64,000 nt of DNA from Pelagisphaera sp964404745 (lineage in GTDB: Bacteria > Verrucomicrobiota > Verrucomicrobiia > Opitutales > Opitutaceae), in contig CAYOLG010000020.1 in assembly GCA_964404745.1 (NCBI GenBank), positions 20,707 through 84,706 of the forward strand, given 5' to 3'. Positions 55,399-64,000 of this stretch are shown one piece after another (within the stretch, counting starts at the first letter, position 1; each line of letters starts with the position of its first letter). Below the pieces are notes generated by a model, which saw only the letters and a list, made by a program, of their open reading frames with translations, did no database searches and was not told the origin of the DNA. The translations under genes and the position numbers were made by a program.

Positions 55399-56049
55399 TC
55401 CCGCCAAGCAAACGCCGCTTGCTCCAAATGGCAAAACTTAATCCGAGGCATCCTTGTTACCCGCCTTGTAGCGGAATTGAGTAGCGGGCGATCTCCTAGC
55501 GGCAAGACATTCGGCTCAACTTAAGCTCGCCCCGAGGTCGAGCTCCACCTTCTTTCACTAAAATGCAAAGGTGGGACCCGACCTCCGGACGGAAATTGGC
55601 ACCAGGCCTACTTTCTCTGGCGCTAGGTTTGACATTACCATCTGGCGAACAAGGCTTGTTTTACACCATATGCAAAAAGGTTTGATAAAAATTGCTCAGG
55701 TACTAGCGGGCATAGCTCAAGGCGGCGTAGCGCTTGCGACACCAGTGTCGTATGCGATGCGCCAACGCCGTGAACTCCCGCTAAGATCGCATCCTCCGAC
55801 GGGTTCGAGAGGGGTCTGGACGGCATTGTTTGTTCCCACCGTCCTACTGAGCGTTTGGGAACAAGCCGCCTTGCCCAAGCCTCTCTCGATTCCCGCCATT
55901 TTATCGAACGTTTTTGCATGCGGTATTATGCTAACCATCGACTACTTACGCAGAGGAAGAATCCCGCAAGCGCCGTGCCCTATTCACGAGGTTCTTTCCC
56001 GATCTTCCGGTATTTCAGAACGATTAATCTATTGAGCCTTTCCCCGACA
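55399..56049. other. Long gap without a supported gene
   Basis: About 650 bases separate the BNR-4 gene from the second aldo/keto reductase, divergently arranged. Open frames of 60-150 codons exist on both strands but show no family motif, ribosome-binding site or plausible composition. The region holds the hairpin at 55533-55588 and a CTCTGGCGCTAGG word shared with the gap at 46.4-46.9 kb. The promoters of both flanking genes must be here. Confidence 0.5.
55533..55588. repeat. Palindromic repeat, GGTGGAGCTCGACC family (copy B)
   Basis: CGAGGTCGAGCTCCACCTT at the left pairs imperfectly with AAGGTGGGACCCGACCTCCG at the right, around a short loop containing TTTCACTAAAATGC. The left arm shares CGAGCTCCACCTT with 46501-46527. 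Confidence 0.65.
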
Positions 56050-57231
56050 ATGAAGCACACACGATTTGGCAAGACCGAGTTGCAAATGCCCGTCATTTCC
56101 TGCGGCGGCATGCGCTACCAGCACAAGTGGGATGACGTTCCCTGGAAAGAGGTACCCAAGGAAGGGCAAGAAAACCTCGAACGCACCATAGAGCGAGCCC
56201 TGGATTTAGGGATCAATCATATTGAAACGGCTAGGGGCTATGGAAGCTCCGAGATGCAATTAGGTTTCGCTCTGAAGAATTTTGATCGCCGATCGATCCT
56301 ACTGCAGACCAAAGTCGCGCCAGAGAAGGATCCAAAAGATTTCCGAAAGACTTTCGAGAAATCCATGAAGTATCTGCAACAAGACTACGTCGACTTGCTT
56401 AGTCTGCATGGCCTGAACAATCGGGAACTCATGGAGCAGGCTCTTCGGGAAGGGGGTTGTCTGGAAGAGGCCTACAAGCTCAAAGCGGAAGGAAGAGCCA
56501 AGCATATCGGCTTTTCGACTCATGCCTCCAATGAAGAAATCGTCGAAACCATTGAGCGAGGCGATTTCGAGTATGTAAACTTGCATTGGTATTTGATCGC
56601 TCAACTCAATGGTCCAGCCATTGAAGCAGCCGCTAGAAAAGATATGGGCGTGTTCATCATCAGCCCCAATGATAAAGGAGGAAGGCTTTACAATCCGCCG
56701 GAGAAGCTCCGGCAGCTTTGCCAGCCTCTTGAGCCGATGGTTTTCAACGATCTTTTTTGCTGGGCCAACCCGCATGTCCATACCATAAGCTGCGGGGCAG
56801 CCCGTCCTAGCGATTTCGATACACATATCCAAGCCTTGGAATTCTACAATCAAGCCAGCGATATCATTGCTCCCATTAGAGAGAAGATTTACCGAGAGGT
56901 CGCCCATGCCTGCGGCGATAACTGGCTCGAAACCTGGCACATTGGCATTCCCGAGTGGAACGACATACCTCAGAATATCAATGTGAAGGATATCGTTCGC
57001 TTGTGGACTTGGACTAAAGCAGTCGATCTCCTGGATTTCGGCAAATGGCGATACAACATGCTCGGAAACGCGAGTCACTGGTTCCCGGGACAAACAGTTG
57101 AGAAGTTCGACAAGAATGCGATGCGAGAAGCTCTGAGAAGCAGCCCACACGCTGAGCGCATATTGGAGATCCTCGAGGAAGCTCGAAACCTTTTCGCCGA
57201 TGCACCGGTAGAGCGCCTCAGCCAAAGCTGA
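56050..57231 (+). CDS. Aldo/keto reductase family protein
   Basis: This 393-residue protein has an aldo/keto reductase barrel: TRFGKTELQMPVISCGGMRY at the start, Asp replaced by Glu in INHIETARGYGSSEMQLG, Lys in ILLQTKVAPEKD and His in LLSLHGLNNRELM. The C-terminus (about residues 255-393) is an extra helical segment as in the longer iron-sulfur-type members, but no CxxCxxC cluster motif is seen there. The ATG at 56050 is chosen because it directly precedes the barrel; the longer frame upstream has no family sequence. The Asp-to-Glu change at the first tetrad position is worth noting. The substrate is unknown. Confidence 0.92.
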   Translation: MKHTRFGKTELQMPVISCGGMRYQHKWDDVPWKEVPKEGQENLERTIERALDLGINHIETARGYGSSEMQLGFALKNFDRRSILLQTKVAPEKDPKDFRKTFEKSMKYLQQDYVDLLSLHGLNNRELMEQALREGGCLEEAYKLKAEGRAKHIGFSTHASNEEIVETIERGDFEYVNLHWYLIAQLNGPAIEAAARKDMGVFIISPNDKGGRLYNPPEKLRQLCQPLEPMVFNDLFCWANPHVHTISCGAARPSDFDTHIQALEFYNQASDIIAPIREKIYREVAHACGDNWLETWHIGIPEWNDIPQNINVKDIVRLWTWTKAVDLLDFGKWRYNMLGNASHWFPGQTVEKFDKNAMREALRSSPHAERILEILEEARNLFADAPVERLSQS

Positions 57232-57310
57232 ATAGGCAAGCCTTCCGCGACAATCCGTAACTAGCTGGAATTATCCAGCGTTTTCCACCCACTAGTAGGT
57301 TCTAGTCATT

Positions 57311-58204
57311 ATGAATCGCAACTTCCAACACTTGATGCGCTATTTGCGGGACTCGCTGGTCTTGGCAGCCCTATCCGTCCAGTCTCAAGCCGCCAGTCTT
57401 GTCGTGGTCAACTCCAAGGCTCACGAGGATTTTTCCATCGCTCGAGAGCAGGATCCGTCCAAAGATGTGCTAACCTATGCTTTTATGAAAGGCCAGTTCC
57501 ACCCAGGTACCCGGAATGATCCTGCCATGAACAGTATGAGCTTCAACGAGCTGGTTCTGGAAATAGCCAACCATTTGCAAAGACAAAAATTCCTACCGGT
57601 ACCCGACCCAAGAGAGGCGGATCTTTTGATTGTCGTCCATTACGGCTCCACTTCGGTCCAAGATTCTTTCGAGGAGCTCCAAGGAATCGACTCGCTTGAA
57701 GACTATGGATTCGGCGACGGAGCAGTCGCTTCAGCGGGTTCTGGAGGCGGGTCCGTAGATGTCAGCGCTTTAAATGCGATCCAGGACATGCAATTCGAGA
57801 TCAACAAGAGTCTCGCTATCCAGGAGGGCAATCAGGGATCCACGAGCTACATGGCCCGTCTCATCGGCATGGAGGCGGCTTTCTCTGACAACGTTGGCCC
57901 TAGCGAGGAGCGCTATCTAATGAACCTGCTCAATGAGGAACGCTATTTCATTGTCCTCATGGCATACGACCTTCCCAAAATTCGCGAAGGCGAAATTCAT
58001 CTGCATTGGACAACCCGATACAGCATCCGAGCCACGGGTCAGGCATTTGGCGACGCTCTCAAAGATATGAACCTCGTAGCCGGCAACTACTTCGGCAAGA
58101 ACATGGGAGAGCTCATAAAAAAACGGGTCACCGACAAATCGAGGGTCGAGCTAGGAGAACTCGAAGTCCTAGGCTCCGAGGGTGAAGATGACGAGGATGA
58201 TTGA
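57311..58204 (+). CDS. Exported protein of unknown function, DUF4136-like features
   Basis: This 297-residue protein has a signal peptide (LVLAALSVQSQAAS, ending near residue 28). Short blocks include MSFNELVLEIANHLQRQKF, DLLIVVHYGSTSVQDSF and FIVLMAYDLPKIREGEIHLH. The pattern of a conserved secreted domain with READLLIVVHYG resembles DUF4136-type lipoproteins. The C-terminus is strongly acidic (GSEGEDDEDD). It lies 79 bases after the aldo/keto reductase and may share its transcript. The family assignment is weak. Confidence 0.7.
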   Translation: MNRNFQHLMRYLRDSLVLAALSVQSQAASLVVVNSKAHEDFSIAREQDPSKDVLTYAFMKGQFHPGTRNDPAMNSMSFNELVLEIANHLQRQKFLPVPDPREADLLIVVHYGSTSVQDSFEELQGIDSLEDYGFGDGAVASAGSGGGSVDVSALNAIQDMQFEINKSLAIQEGNQGSTSYMARLIGMEAAFSDNVGPSEERYLMNLLNEERYFIVLMAYDLPKIREGEIHLHWTTRYSIRATGQAFGDALKDMNLVAGNYFGKNMGELIKKRVTDKSRVELGELEVLGSEGEDDEDD

Positions 58205-58330
58205 TTGAAGCCTTTCCTTAAAATAGCCGAGTATGCAACGCTCCCTAAAGCAAATCTCGAGGCTTTGCAAAGGCCGGGAGGATGAATAGCAGCAACGATT
58301 TGTTTTGGAATCTCTAACTCTCTTCGTTCA

Positions 58331-59827
58331 TCAATAGTCCGCCCCCGTTAGGCTATTGAGGACAGAATCTTGCCACTCTTTCAGCTGTTCTTTCATCCGT
58401 TCAACCAAATGCGGCAACGCCGAGGCTAGATCCATCGTCTCGTAGGGATCATTTACCATATCAAACAGTTCGATTCCAGAATCCCTCTTCGCATCCACTA
58501 CCAGTTTGTATCGATTATCCAATACAGCTTTGGGTCCCGCATAATCAGCTTCCTGAATAACAGGATGATGGTAATTGACGAAACTCCGGGTGTACTTTCC
58601 AGCCATCTGCTTAACCAACGGCGTAGTCCCATCTTGGAGATGCGGTTCTATATACGGCTTACGCTCCGTTGAGGTCTCCCAGTTGGTGTCGTATTCCCAG
58701 AAGAAGATTGGCTCTGGCCGGCTTTTCATATCGCCCTCCAAAAGCGGAATCAAACTGATTCCATCTAAAGGCCGGGCCGGCAAGCCCTGGCCAGCCAAGG
58801 CGCACAGCGTTGGGAGCATGTCGCTCGTCACTGTATTTACAGAGCATATACGATTTTGCTGAATCCGATCAGGCCACTCAATCACACCGGGAACACGCAC
58901 CCCTCCTTCATAAACATCGCCTTTCAATCCGTTGAAAGGATTAGTCGCATTGCCGCTCGAAGGGACACCATTGTCCCCGCAGTACCAAAGCAGTGTATTG
59001 CCTCTGCGCCCCGCATCCTCGAGATAATCCCGCAGCTTCCCAATCGCCCGATCCATGGCAGTGATTTCGGCATACCGTTCTCGCAGAACATCGCCAAGCG
59101 GCCGCGTTGTAGCCAGGCCCGTTTCCAAACTGGTGAGACTAACCTTCCGATCATTAAATAAGCTGGGGATTTGCCTGTAGAGAGCCAAGTCTTCAGGCAA
59201 GGCCATATATGGCTCATGGGGAGAGCCAAACCACACTACAGCAAAAAAGGGGGTATTCTTCTCCGTCTCGCCTATAAACCGTATCGTTTCGTCAATCACG
59301 ACCTCGCTACTCTCTCCCGGGTACTTGCGTGGCTCGCCCCCGTTCCTGGATAGCACTGGGTCGAGCTCGAAGAAGTTGTCATGAGAAAGCCATTCGTCGA
59401 AACCATAGGCCCCAGGATTGGTGGGAGAATCCGCCTTAACAGGCCCTAGATGCCATTTTCCAAAATGACCCGTACGATAGCCGGCCCCTTTTAGCAACTT
59501 GGCAACGCCAATCTCTTCAGGCCGAGCCGACCAATTCGGCATGAAGGTTCCATAACGATTTGGATGACGACCGGTGATAACGCTGCCTCTCGTCGGAGAG
59601 CAAACCGGAGAGGCCGTGTAGAATTTGTCTAGACGTAAACCCGTCGCCGCCATATCGTCCAACGTCGGCGTTTTCAGATAGGGGTGCCCGTTATACGCCA
59701 CTTCATCCCATCCATGATCATCTCCCATCAGCAGGATCACATTCGGCCGCGACTGGGCCTGTAGGCCGTAAACGAGGAACAGAATTGGCGCGAGGAAAAG
59801 AGCGTAACGAGGCAAGGCGGGTTTCAT
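58331..59827 (-). CDS. Exported sulfatase
   Basis: This 498-residue sulfatase has a signal peptide at residues 1-25 (YALFLAPILFLVYGLQAQ). The first metal site is NVILLMGDDHGWDEVAYNG. The active-site motif is CSPTRGSVITGRHPNRYG with Cys76. GHFGKWHLGPVKADSPTNP and LLWYCGDNGVPSSGNATNP complete the set. The GDDHGWDE opening places it in a branch different from the other sulfatases of the window. The ATG at 59827 is chosen for the signal peptide; an earlier in-frame start has none. Confidence 0.95.
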   Translation of the reverse strand: MKPALPRYALFLAPILFLVYGLQAQSRPNVILLMGDDHGWDEVAYNGHPYLKTPTLDDMAATGLRLDKFYTASPVCSPTRGSVITGRHPNRYGTFMPNWSARPEEIGVAKLLKGAGYRTGHFGKWHLGPVKADSPTNPGAYGFDEWLSHDNFFELDPVLSRNGGEPRKYPGESSEVVIDETIRFIGETEKNTPFFAVVWFGSPHEPYMALPEDLALYRQIPSLFNDRKVSLTSLETGLATTRPLGDVLRERYAEITAMDRAIGKLRDYLEDAGRRGNTLLWYCGDNGVPSSGNATNPFNGLKGDVYEGGVRVPGVIEWPDRIQQNRICSVNTVTSDMLPTLCALAGQGLPARPLDGISLIPLLEGDMKSRPEPIFFWEYDTNWETSTERKPYIEPHLQDGTTPLVKQMAGKYTRSFVNYHHPVIQEADYAGPKAVLDNRYKLVVDAKRDSGIELFDMVNDPYETMDLASALPHLVERMKEQLKEWQDSVLNSLTGADY

Positions 59828-59926
59828 GGAGAACAGCCTGCCGCTAGCCGACGCAAAATCAATCCACAAACTCCAATGATTTAAGCAGTTGCCTTCTAAG
59901 GTCCTCGTTGTCATTATATTAGTAAG

Positions 59927-60709
59927 ATGTCTCGGGCAATGTTAAGCTCACGTCTCGGGTCCCTTCCCGCTGTTAAGTTGCTGGAGATTGTCACTGCATA
60001 CTACACGATTGTCTTCATAGTCCTGTTTGTGTTGATGCAATCGTTCCCGAATCTGAGAAACCTCATGCCATTCGGAGGAGGGTCGGACTTCAGCACTCGC
60101 GAAACGGTGAGTACCTTTTCCCAAACCATGATCTTCTCGAACCTAAGTTCGAACTAAATTGAGAACGGACTCAAACTGCTTTTCGCTATCTTGGGCGTCA
60201 TTCAAGTGAAGCTTCCCGTCACCTAGGTATATCTGAAAATACGGGCCAAGCTCGACCAATCGCTAGTGGAAAACATGCTGATTCTTCCAGTGGTCGTGGC
60301 CGGTGTCGTTATCATCGTGCAGAACAGCCTTGCCCTCGCTTTCTCGCTTGCGGGAATTGTGGCATCCGTAAGGTTTCGTAATACCCTCAAAAATATAGGC
60401 GATTCGCTTTTCATTTTCGCATCCATCGGCGCTGGCCTGGCAGCAGGCGTACGCGTACTCGAAATCGCCATCGTAGTGACCGTCGTATTCAACTACGTTT
60501 TCCTACTCCTCTGGGACCTTAATTACGGCACCGAAAACGCTATAAAATTCATGAGATCCCCCGACGAAAACGACGACTCCCCAGAAGATTCGCTCTCAAA
60601 AAAGAAGGCAAAGAAATCCGCCTTAGTCACTTCGCCTGTATTGAAAGAATGCAGCGTCATCGAGAACGCAACGTCACCAAAACCTGGCGACGCAACAATT
60701 GGAGGATAG
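59927..60709 (+). pseudogene. DUF4956 membrane protein, broken by two in-frame stops
   Basis: A single frame from 59927 to TAG at 60707-60709 encodes a DUF4956 protein: two or three membrane segments and the block LAFSLAGIVASVRFRNTLKN with AGVRVLEIAIVVTVVFNYVF. The frame is interrupted by TAA at 60155-60157 (after MIFSNLSSN) and TAG at 60224-60226 (LPVT*VYLKIRAK; Trp is expected, so TGG to TAG). No indel is needed. DUF4956 proteins are inner-membrane proteins, often beside polyphosphate or VTC-type genes. Here the downstream neighbour is a metallophosphatase fragment five bases away, preceded by a good GGAGGA site, so they were an operon. Confidence 0.9.
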
Positions 60710-60713
60710 GAAA

Positions 60714-61397
60714 ATGAAGAAACTATTTTCAGCCTTAGCCCTCGCATTTCTGAAAACGATGGACGTATCCTCAAGAACAGACAAAGCGGTTTTCGATCCG
60801 GTGGATCAAATCGTTGCCATAGGCGACGTTCATGGCGACTTCGTCAAGTTCAGATCAGCTCTAGAAATGGCGGATTTGATCGACTCCAAGCAAAGCTGGA
60901 AAGGCGGAAAGACCCATCTCGTGCAACTAGGCGACCTGCCCGATCGCGGACCGCAGACCCTGAGAATAATCGATCTGCTGAAGAAACTCGAGAAGCAGGC
61001 CCCTCGGGATGGAGGACGCGTCCACATATTGATAGGCAATCACGATGCCGCGAATATATACGGAGATCTGCGCTACGCGCTGCCGTAGGAGTTCGAAGAA
61101 TTCGCCACGAGCAACTCGCGGCGATTATTGGACTCCCTGTACAAATCCGAAGTTTCCTGGATTAAAAACAATACGCCAAAAGAAGACTGGCCTGAATTCA
61201 ACGAGGAATTTAAAAGCGTTTGGCTGAAGGACAAACCACTGGGCTACGTTGAGCACCGAAAAAACTGGGCCTCCAATGGTTCGATTGGAAAATGGATTCT
61301 TTCGAAAAACCCTCAATATTACTCTTTTCATCTTTCATATAGCCGGGCTGATCCCACAAACACCGAAAATCGTCAACTTAGCTTGAGGATTCGCTGA
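60714..61397 (+). pseudogene. Calcineurin-like metallophosphatase fragment
   Basis: The frame has the metallophosphatase motifs GDVHGDFVKFRSALE, VQLGDLPDRGPQTLRI and ILIGNHDAANIYGDLRY. TAG at 61086-61088 interrupts it. Beyond the stop it goes on in frame with LLDSLYKSEVSWIKNNTPK and YVEHRKNWASNGSIGKWI. After about 61300 the sequence loses family character, and fragments resembling the next metal-binding part appear in other frames, so more damage is likely. The C-terminal His motifs needed for catalysis are absent. An N-terminal signal-like stretch is present. It is part of a decaying operon with the DUF4956 gene. Confidence 0.88.
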
Positions 61398-61491
61398 ATA
61401 TCCGACCATTAGACCCCTTCTAAGCGCCTGCATCCTTACAATTATGGCTTGTCCACCTCTTCCGATTGGCCTGTAATTCTGTACAAAGCCT

Positions 61492-62337
61492 ATGAAATCA
61501 CCATCACGTCTCTATTCTGCAGTTACCGGCCTTTTCACCGCCGCCTTACTGGCCGTTCTACCCCTTCAAGCTCAGAAAGAGGTTAAGCCTATACGAGCCC
61601 TTTTAATCACTGGAGGCTGCTGCCATTCCTACGCAACGCAAAAAAATATCCTCAAGAAAGGCATCGAGGCACGAGCTCACGTCATTGTCGACCAACTGCA
61701 CACTGACGATACTACGAGCAATCCCCCTCTGGCGATTTATCGAAATCCCAATTACGCTCGCGGCTACGACGTGGTCATTCATGACGAGTGCGCCGCAAAG
61801 ATGGACGACGTGTCTGTACTCAAAGACATTCTCGCCCCCCACCAAAATGGCATTCCCGGCGTCAACTTGCATTGCGCCATGCATAGCTTTCGCGTTGGCG
61901 ATCACCGTTCGCCCACCCTTGCAGGAACCGATGCCAGCCTTTGGTTCGAATACCTCGGGATCCAGTCAAGCGGACACGGTCCAAAGGAGCCAATCGCAAT
62001 CAGCTTTACCGATACTAAGCACCCCGTCACGAAGACCTTGGAAGACTGGGCTACTGGAAACGAAGAACTCTACAACAACGTTCAGATCTTTCCAAGAACC
62101 GAGGTCCTGGCAACCGGCTTCCAGCATCAAAAGGAACGGAAGCGCGGAGGAGAGCTCGTTCCCGCCCAGGATGCCGAAGCCGTCGTCGTATGGACCAACA
62201 ACTACCACGGTAGCCGCGTTTTCAGCACAACCATTGGGCACTTCGACGAAACCGTAGCGGACGACCGCTATCTGGATCTCGTTACTCGTGGCCTATTGTG
62301 GTCTGTAAACAAGCTCAACGACCAGTATTTGAAATAG
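61492..62337 (+). CDS. Exported ThuA-domain protein
   Basis: This 281-residue protein has a signal peptide (LFTAALLAVLPLQAQ). The ThuA/trehalose-utilisation fold follows: IRALLITGGCCHSYATQKN at the start, YDVVIHDECAAKMDD, IPGVNLHCAMHSFRVGD and VWTNNYHGSRVFSTTIGHF near the end. ThuA proteins are often found with sugar dehydrogenases and PVC heme proteins; their reaction is not settled. The protein is intact, in contrast to the two genes upstream. Confidence 0.93.
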   Translation: MKSPSRLYSAVTGLFTAALLAVLPLQAQKEVKPIRALLITGGCCHSYATQKNILKKGIEARAHVIVDQLHTDDTTSNPPLAIYRNPNYARGYDVVIHDECAAKMDDVSVLKDILAPHQNGIPGVNLHCAMHSFRVGDHRSPTLAGTDASLWFEYLGIQSSGHGPKEPIAISFTDTKHPVTKTLEDWATGNEELYNNVQIFPRTEVLATGFQHQKERKRGGELVPAQDAEAVVVWTNNYHGSRVFSTTIGHFDETVADDRYLDLVTRGLLWSVNKLNDQYLK

Positions 62338-62397
62338 TCGCTCCCTTTGTTGCACAGGAGCAAATCGAAGGGTAGCGAAGGCTTCCAGCCTATGTCC

Positions 62398-62420
62398 AAA
62401 CAGGCAAGATGCCTGTTCTA
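62398..62420. repeat. Palindromic repeat, ACAGGCAAGATGCCTGT family (copy B)
   Basis: AACAGGCAAGATGCCTGTT is a near-perfect palindrome with a short loop. The same word in reverse occurs at 26898-26919. It lies between the convergent ThuA and sulfatase genes and may act as a transcription end. Confidence 0.6.
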
Positions 62421-62448
62421 CTTTATAAAAACCGGTCGCTACCTGAAT

Positions 62449-63948
62449 CTAGCCTTTGTCGTTATCCGCCGAATACCATTCTATTTGCGGGATGTCGCTG
62501 GCTGGCGGTGGGGGCCAATGGGCTCCTCGCTGGCTCGTCAATGTTCTATTGGGCCCAGGACTGAATGCCTTGTCTGGCTCTCCCACCAGCTTCCCGTCTT
62601 TCACCCACTTTTCATCGCCTCCGTATAGCTGGCCAATGAGAAGGTTTTCCAATCGCTTCAACGTCTTCGCGTGATCGGGCGAGGCGGAAAGGTCCTGGAG
62701 CTCGTTCGGGTCATTCTCGAGATCGAAAAGGAGTTTCCGGTTTCCGGTTCCGTAGTAAATCAACTTGAACCGTCCATCGTGGATCATGCGGGTCGCTCGC
62801 GGCCCTTCGTCGATTTCTCCGTAGAAGAACTCCCGTTTCTTCTCTCCCACCATAGAAATTCCATCCACAGTACCGGGTATATCGATACCCGCCAAGTCGA
62901 GCAGGGTAGGCATGACATCCTGCCAGCCGACGAGCCGATTGTCGATCCGGTGGTGCCCCACTCGCTCATCGCCTTTCACTCCCATTAGCAACATAGGAAT
63001 GTGGGCCGAATTCTCGAAGAACAGCCGTTTAGCCCACATTCCATGATTCCCCAACATGTCACCATGATCGGATGTGAAACAAATAATCGTGTTATCCAGT
63101 AGACCTTCCTCCCTAAGCGTCCCGATAACCACCCTAAGCTGATGATCAATCTGAGTGCATAAAGCGTAAAACGCCAATCGAGCCCCGCGTATCTGCGCAG
63201 GTGTCATTTTACTTCCTCGATCAAAGTCGACTTGCAGGCTGAAACAGGGATCCTCCGCATCGGTCCAGCTCCCCTTGTAGGGCGTGTCTATCTCCACACC
63301 CATATCCCGATACAGATCGATGTAATCTTGAACCGGCAGCAATGGCGGATGCGGATGACGGAAGGAGAGGTACCAAAAGGAGGGGCGATTCGGATCGCGA
63401 CGTTTGATCACCCGGCACATCTGATTGGCTGCCCAATTCGTCGCGTGCAGTTCCTCCGGAAAAAACCAAGGGCGATAGCTGTACTCGTTATTGCTCATCG
63501 AATGCTCGAAAAAACGCCCCGCATAGCCTTGGTCGCCGAGAAACAATTCATAATCATCCACCACCCCATAGATCTGGCGTCCCTCTTCATCCAAAATCAC
63601 GTCATCGAAGCCGATCCGGTCGCGCTGCGGATACACGTGCAGCTTTCCTACCGCATAGGCCTGGTAGCCGGCTCCTTTAAACGTATCCGCCATGGACGGC
63701 AAATCCGGCATAGGCAGCGTTTCCTGAAAAACACGATCGCCGTGAGTCCGGGGCGTAGTCCCCGTCATCAACGTCCGCCTCGCAGGAATGCAAACCGGGC
63801 ACTCGGCGTACGTATTGGTAAAACGCGTCCCGTTGGCCGCTAGTTGATCTAATGTCGGCGTTTGTACGGCTGGGTGACCCGCACAGCCTAACAGGGAGGC
63901 GGGCCAGTGGTCAGTAGAAATCAGCAGAACGTTCGGCTTTTCGGACAT
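62449..63948 (-). CDS. Sulfatase without signal peptide
   Basis: This 499-residue sulfatase starts directly at the catalytic domain (KPNVLLISTDHWPASLLG) and has no export signal, so it is likely cytoplasmic. The active-site motif is CIPARRTLMTGTTPRTHG with Cys53; Ala replaces the usual Ser/Thr after Pro. The block YAVGKLHVYPQRDRIGFDDV and the second metal site ICFTSDHGDMLGNHGMWAK are intact, and the C-terminal LLFDLENDPNELQDLS is family-like. Substrates of such non-exported members include small sulfate esters or imported sulfated oligosaccharides, which is inferred. The stop lies beside the ThuA gene's 3' end. Confidence 0.93.
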   Translation of the reverse strand: MSEKPNVLLISTDHWPASLLGCAGHPAVQTPTLDQLAANGTRFTNTYAECPVCIPARRTLMTGTTPRTHGDRVFQETLPMPDLPSMADTFKGAGYQAYAVGKLHVYPQRDRIGFDDVILDEEGRQIYGVVDDYELFLGDQGYAGRFFEHSMSNNEYSYRPWFFPEELHATNWAANQMCRVIKRRDPNRPSFWYLSFRHPHPPLLPVQDYIDLYRDMGVEIDTPYKGSWTDAEDPCFSLQVDFDRGSKMTPAQIRGARLAFYALCTQIDHQLRVVIGTLREEGLLDNTIICFTSDHGDMLGNHGMWAKRLFFENSAHIPMLLMGVKGDERVGHHRIDNRLVGWQDVMPTLLDLAGIDIPGTVDGISMVGEKKREFFYGEIDEGPRATRMIHDGRFKLIYYGTGNRKLLFDLENDPNELQDLSASPDHAKTLKRLENLLIGQLYGGDEKWVKDGKLVGEPDKAFSPGPNRTLTSQRGAHWPPPPASDIPQIEWYSADNDKG

Positions 63949-63990
63949 ATCGGATTAAAACTATCTGAACCGGCCCCAATAGTCCTGTCA

Positions 63991-64000
63991 AACCACAGAT
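63991..64000. repeat. AACCACAGAT word at window edge
   Basis: The last ten bases match the AACCACAGATTTCACAG repeat region at 40041-40166; the rest of the copy, if present, lies beyond the window. Confidence 0.3.

Noticed and set aside
55571..56035. 154-codon plus-strand open frame before the aldo/keto reductase, and antisense frames over the same bases
   Set aside because: No family motif, no ribosome-binding site, and it crosses a palindromic repeat; treated as non-coding.
56299..57225. 308-codon open frame antisense to the aldo/keto reductase
   Set aside because: The sense strand encodes a clear aldo/keto reductase; the antisense frame is a by-product of codon composition.

Overview
The window looks like a piece of a heterotrophic Verrucomicrobiota genome, most likely class Opitutia (Opitutales/Puniceicoccales-like). 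This is inferred from content, not from a marker gene. It carries seven sulfatase genes (one broken), a DUF1552 + DUF1592 cytochrome pair, a PVC-type membrane-bound dehydrogenase with heme domain, a ThuA protein, a Tat-exported Gfo/Idh/MocA oxidoreductase, a BNR-4 propeller protein and a 2-keto-3-deoxygluconate-type kinase. That set is typical of PVC bacteria degrading sulfated algal or animal polysaccharides. Housekeeping genes are trpS, clpB, tRNA-Gly(GCC) and a system II cytochrome c maturation operon.

Layout. 1-6.6 kb: a partial LacI regulator and an aldo/keto reductase on the minus strand, then a plus-strand run of a truncated MscS channel, msrP-msrQ, a coiled-coil membrane protein and a dienelactone hydrolase-like protein. 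6.9-12.7 kb: a GH63-type glucosidase, an AlkZ-related protein, an NAD-dependent epimerase and a sulfatase. 12.7-17.0 kb: a very tight minus-strand operon of two paralogous exported proteins of unknown family followed by a DASS anion symporter. 17.4-31 kb: sulfatases, the DUF1552/DUF1592 pair, a sulfatase pseudogene, a Gfo/Idh/MocA protein and a TauD-type dioxygenase. 31-38.5 kb: a 1465-residue FG-GAP/dehydrogenase/heme fusion, a VWA protein and its ECF sigma factor. 38.8-46.4 kb: a decayed cheB, trpS, a left-handed beta-helix transferase, tRNA-Gly, a sigma-54 response regulator with its histidine kinase, and a sugar kinase. 46.9-51 kb: lipoprotein, ResB-like and CcsA cytochrome c biogenesis genes. 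51-64 kb: clpB, a BNR-4 protein, a second aldo/keto reductase, an exported unknown protein, two sulfatases, two adjacent pseudogenes (DUF4956 protein and metallophosphatase) and ThuA.

Working together: exported sulfatases and other hydrolases would desulfate and cleave polysaccharides outside the cytoplasm; transporters, aldo/keto reductases, dehydrogenases and the sugar kinase would process the sugars; c-type cytochromes (DUF1592 protein, PVC dehydrogenase) depend on the CcsA/ResB system. No sulfatase-maturing enzyme lies in the window, so the Cys-type sulfatases must be activated from elsewhere.

Two features stand out. First, five genes carry in-frame stops and/or frameshifts (mscS, a sulfatase, cheB, the DUF4956 gene, the metallophosphatase), pointing to ongoing gene loss. 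Second, intergenic spaces contain several families of short palindromic repeats, some of which run into the 5' ends of reading frames and blur start-codon calls.
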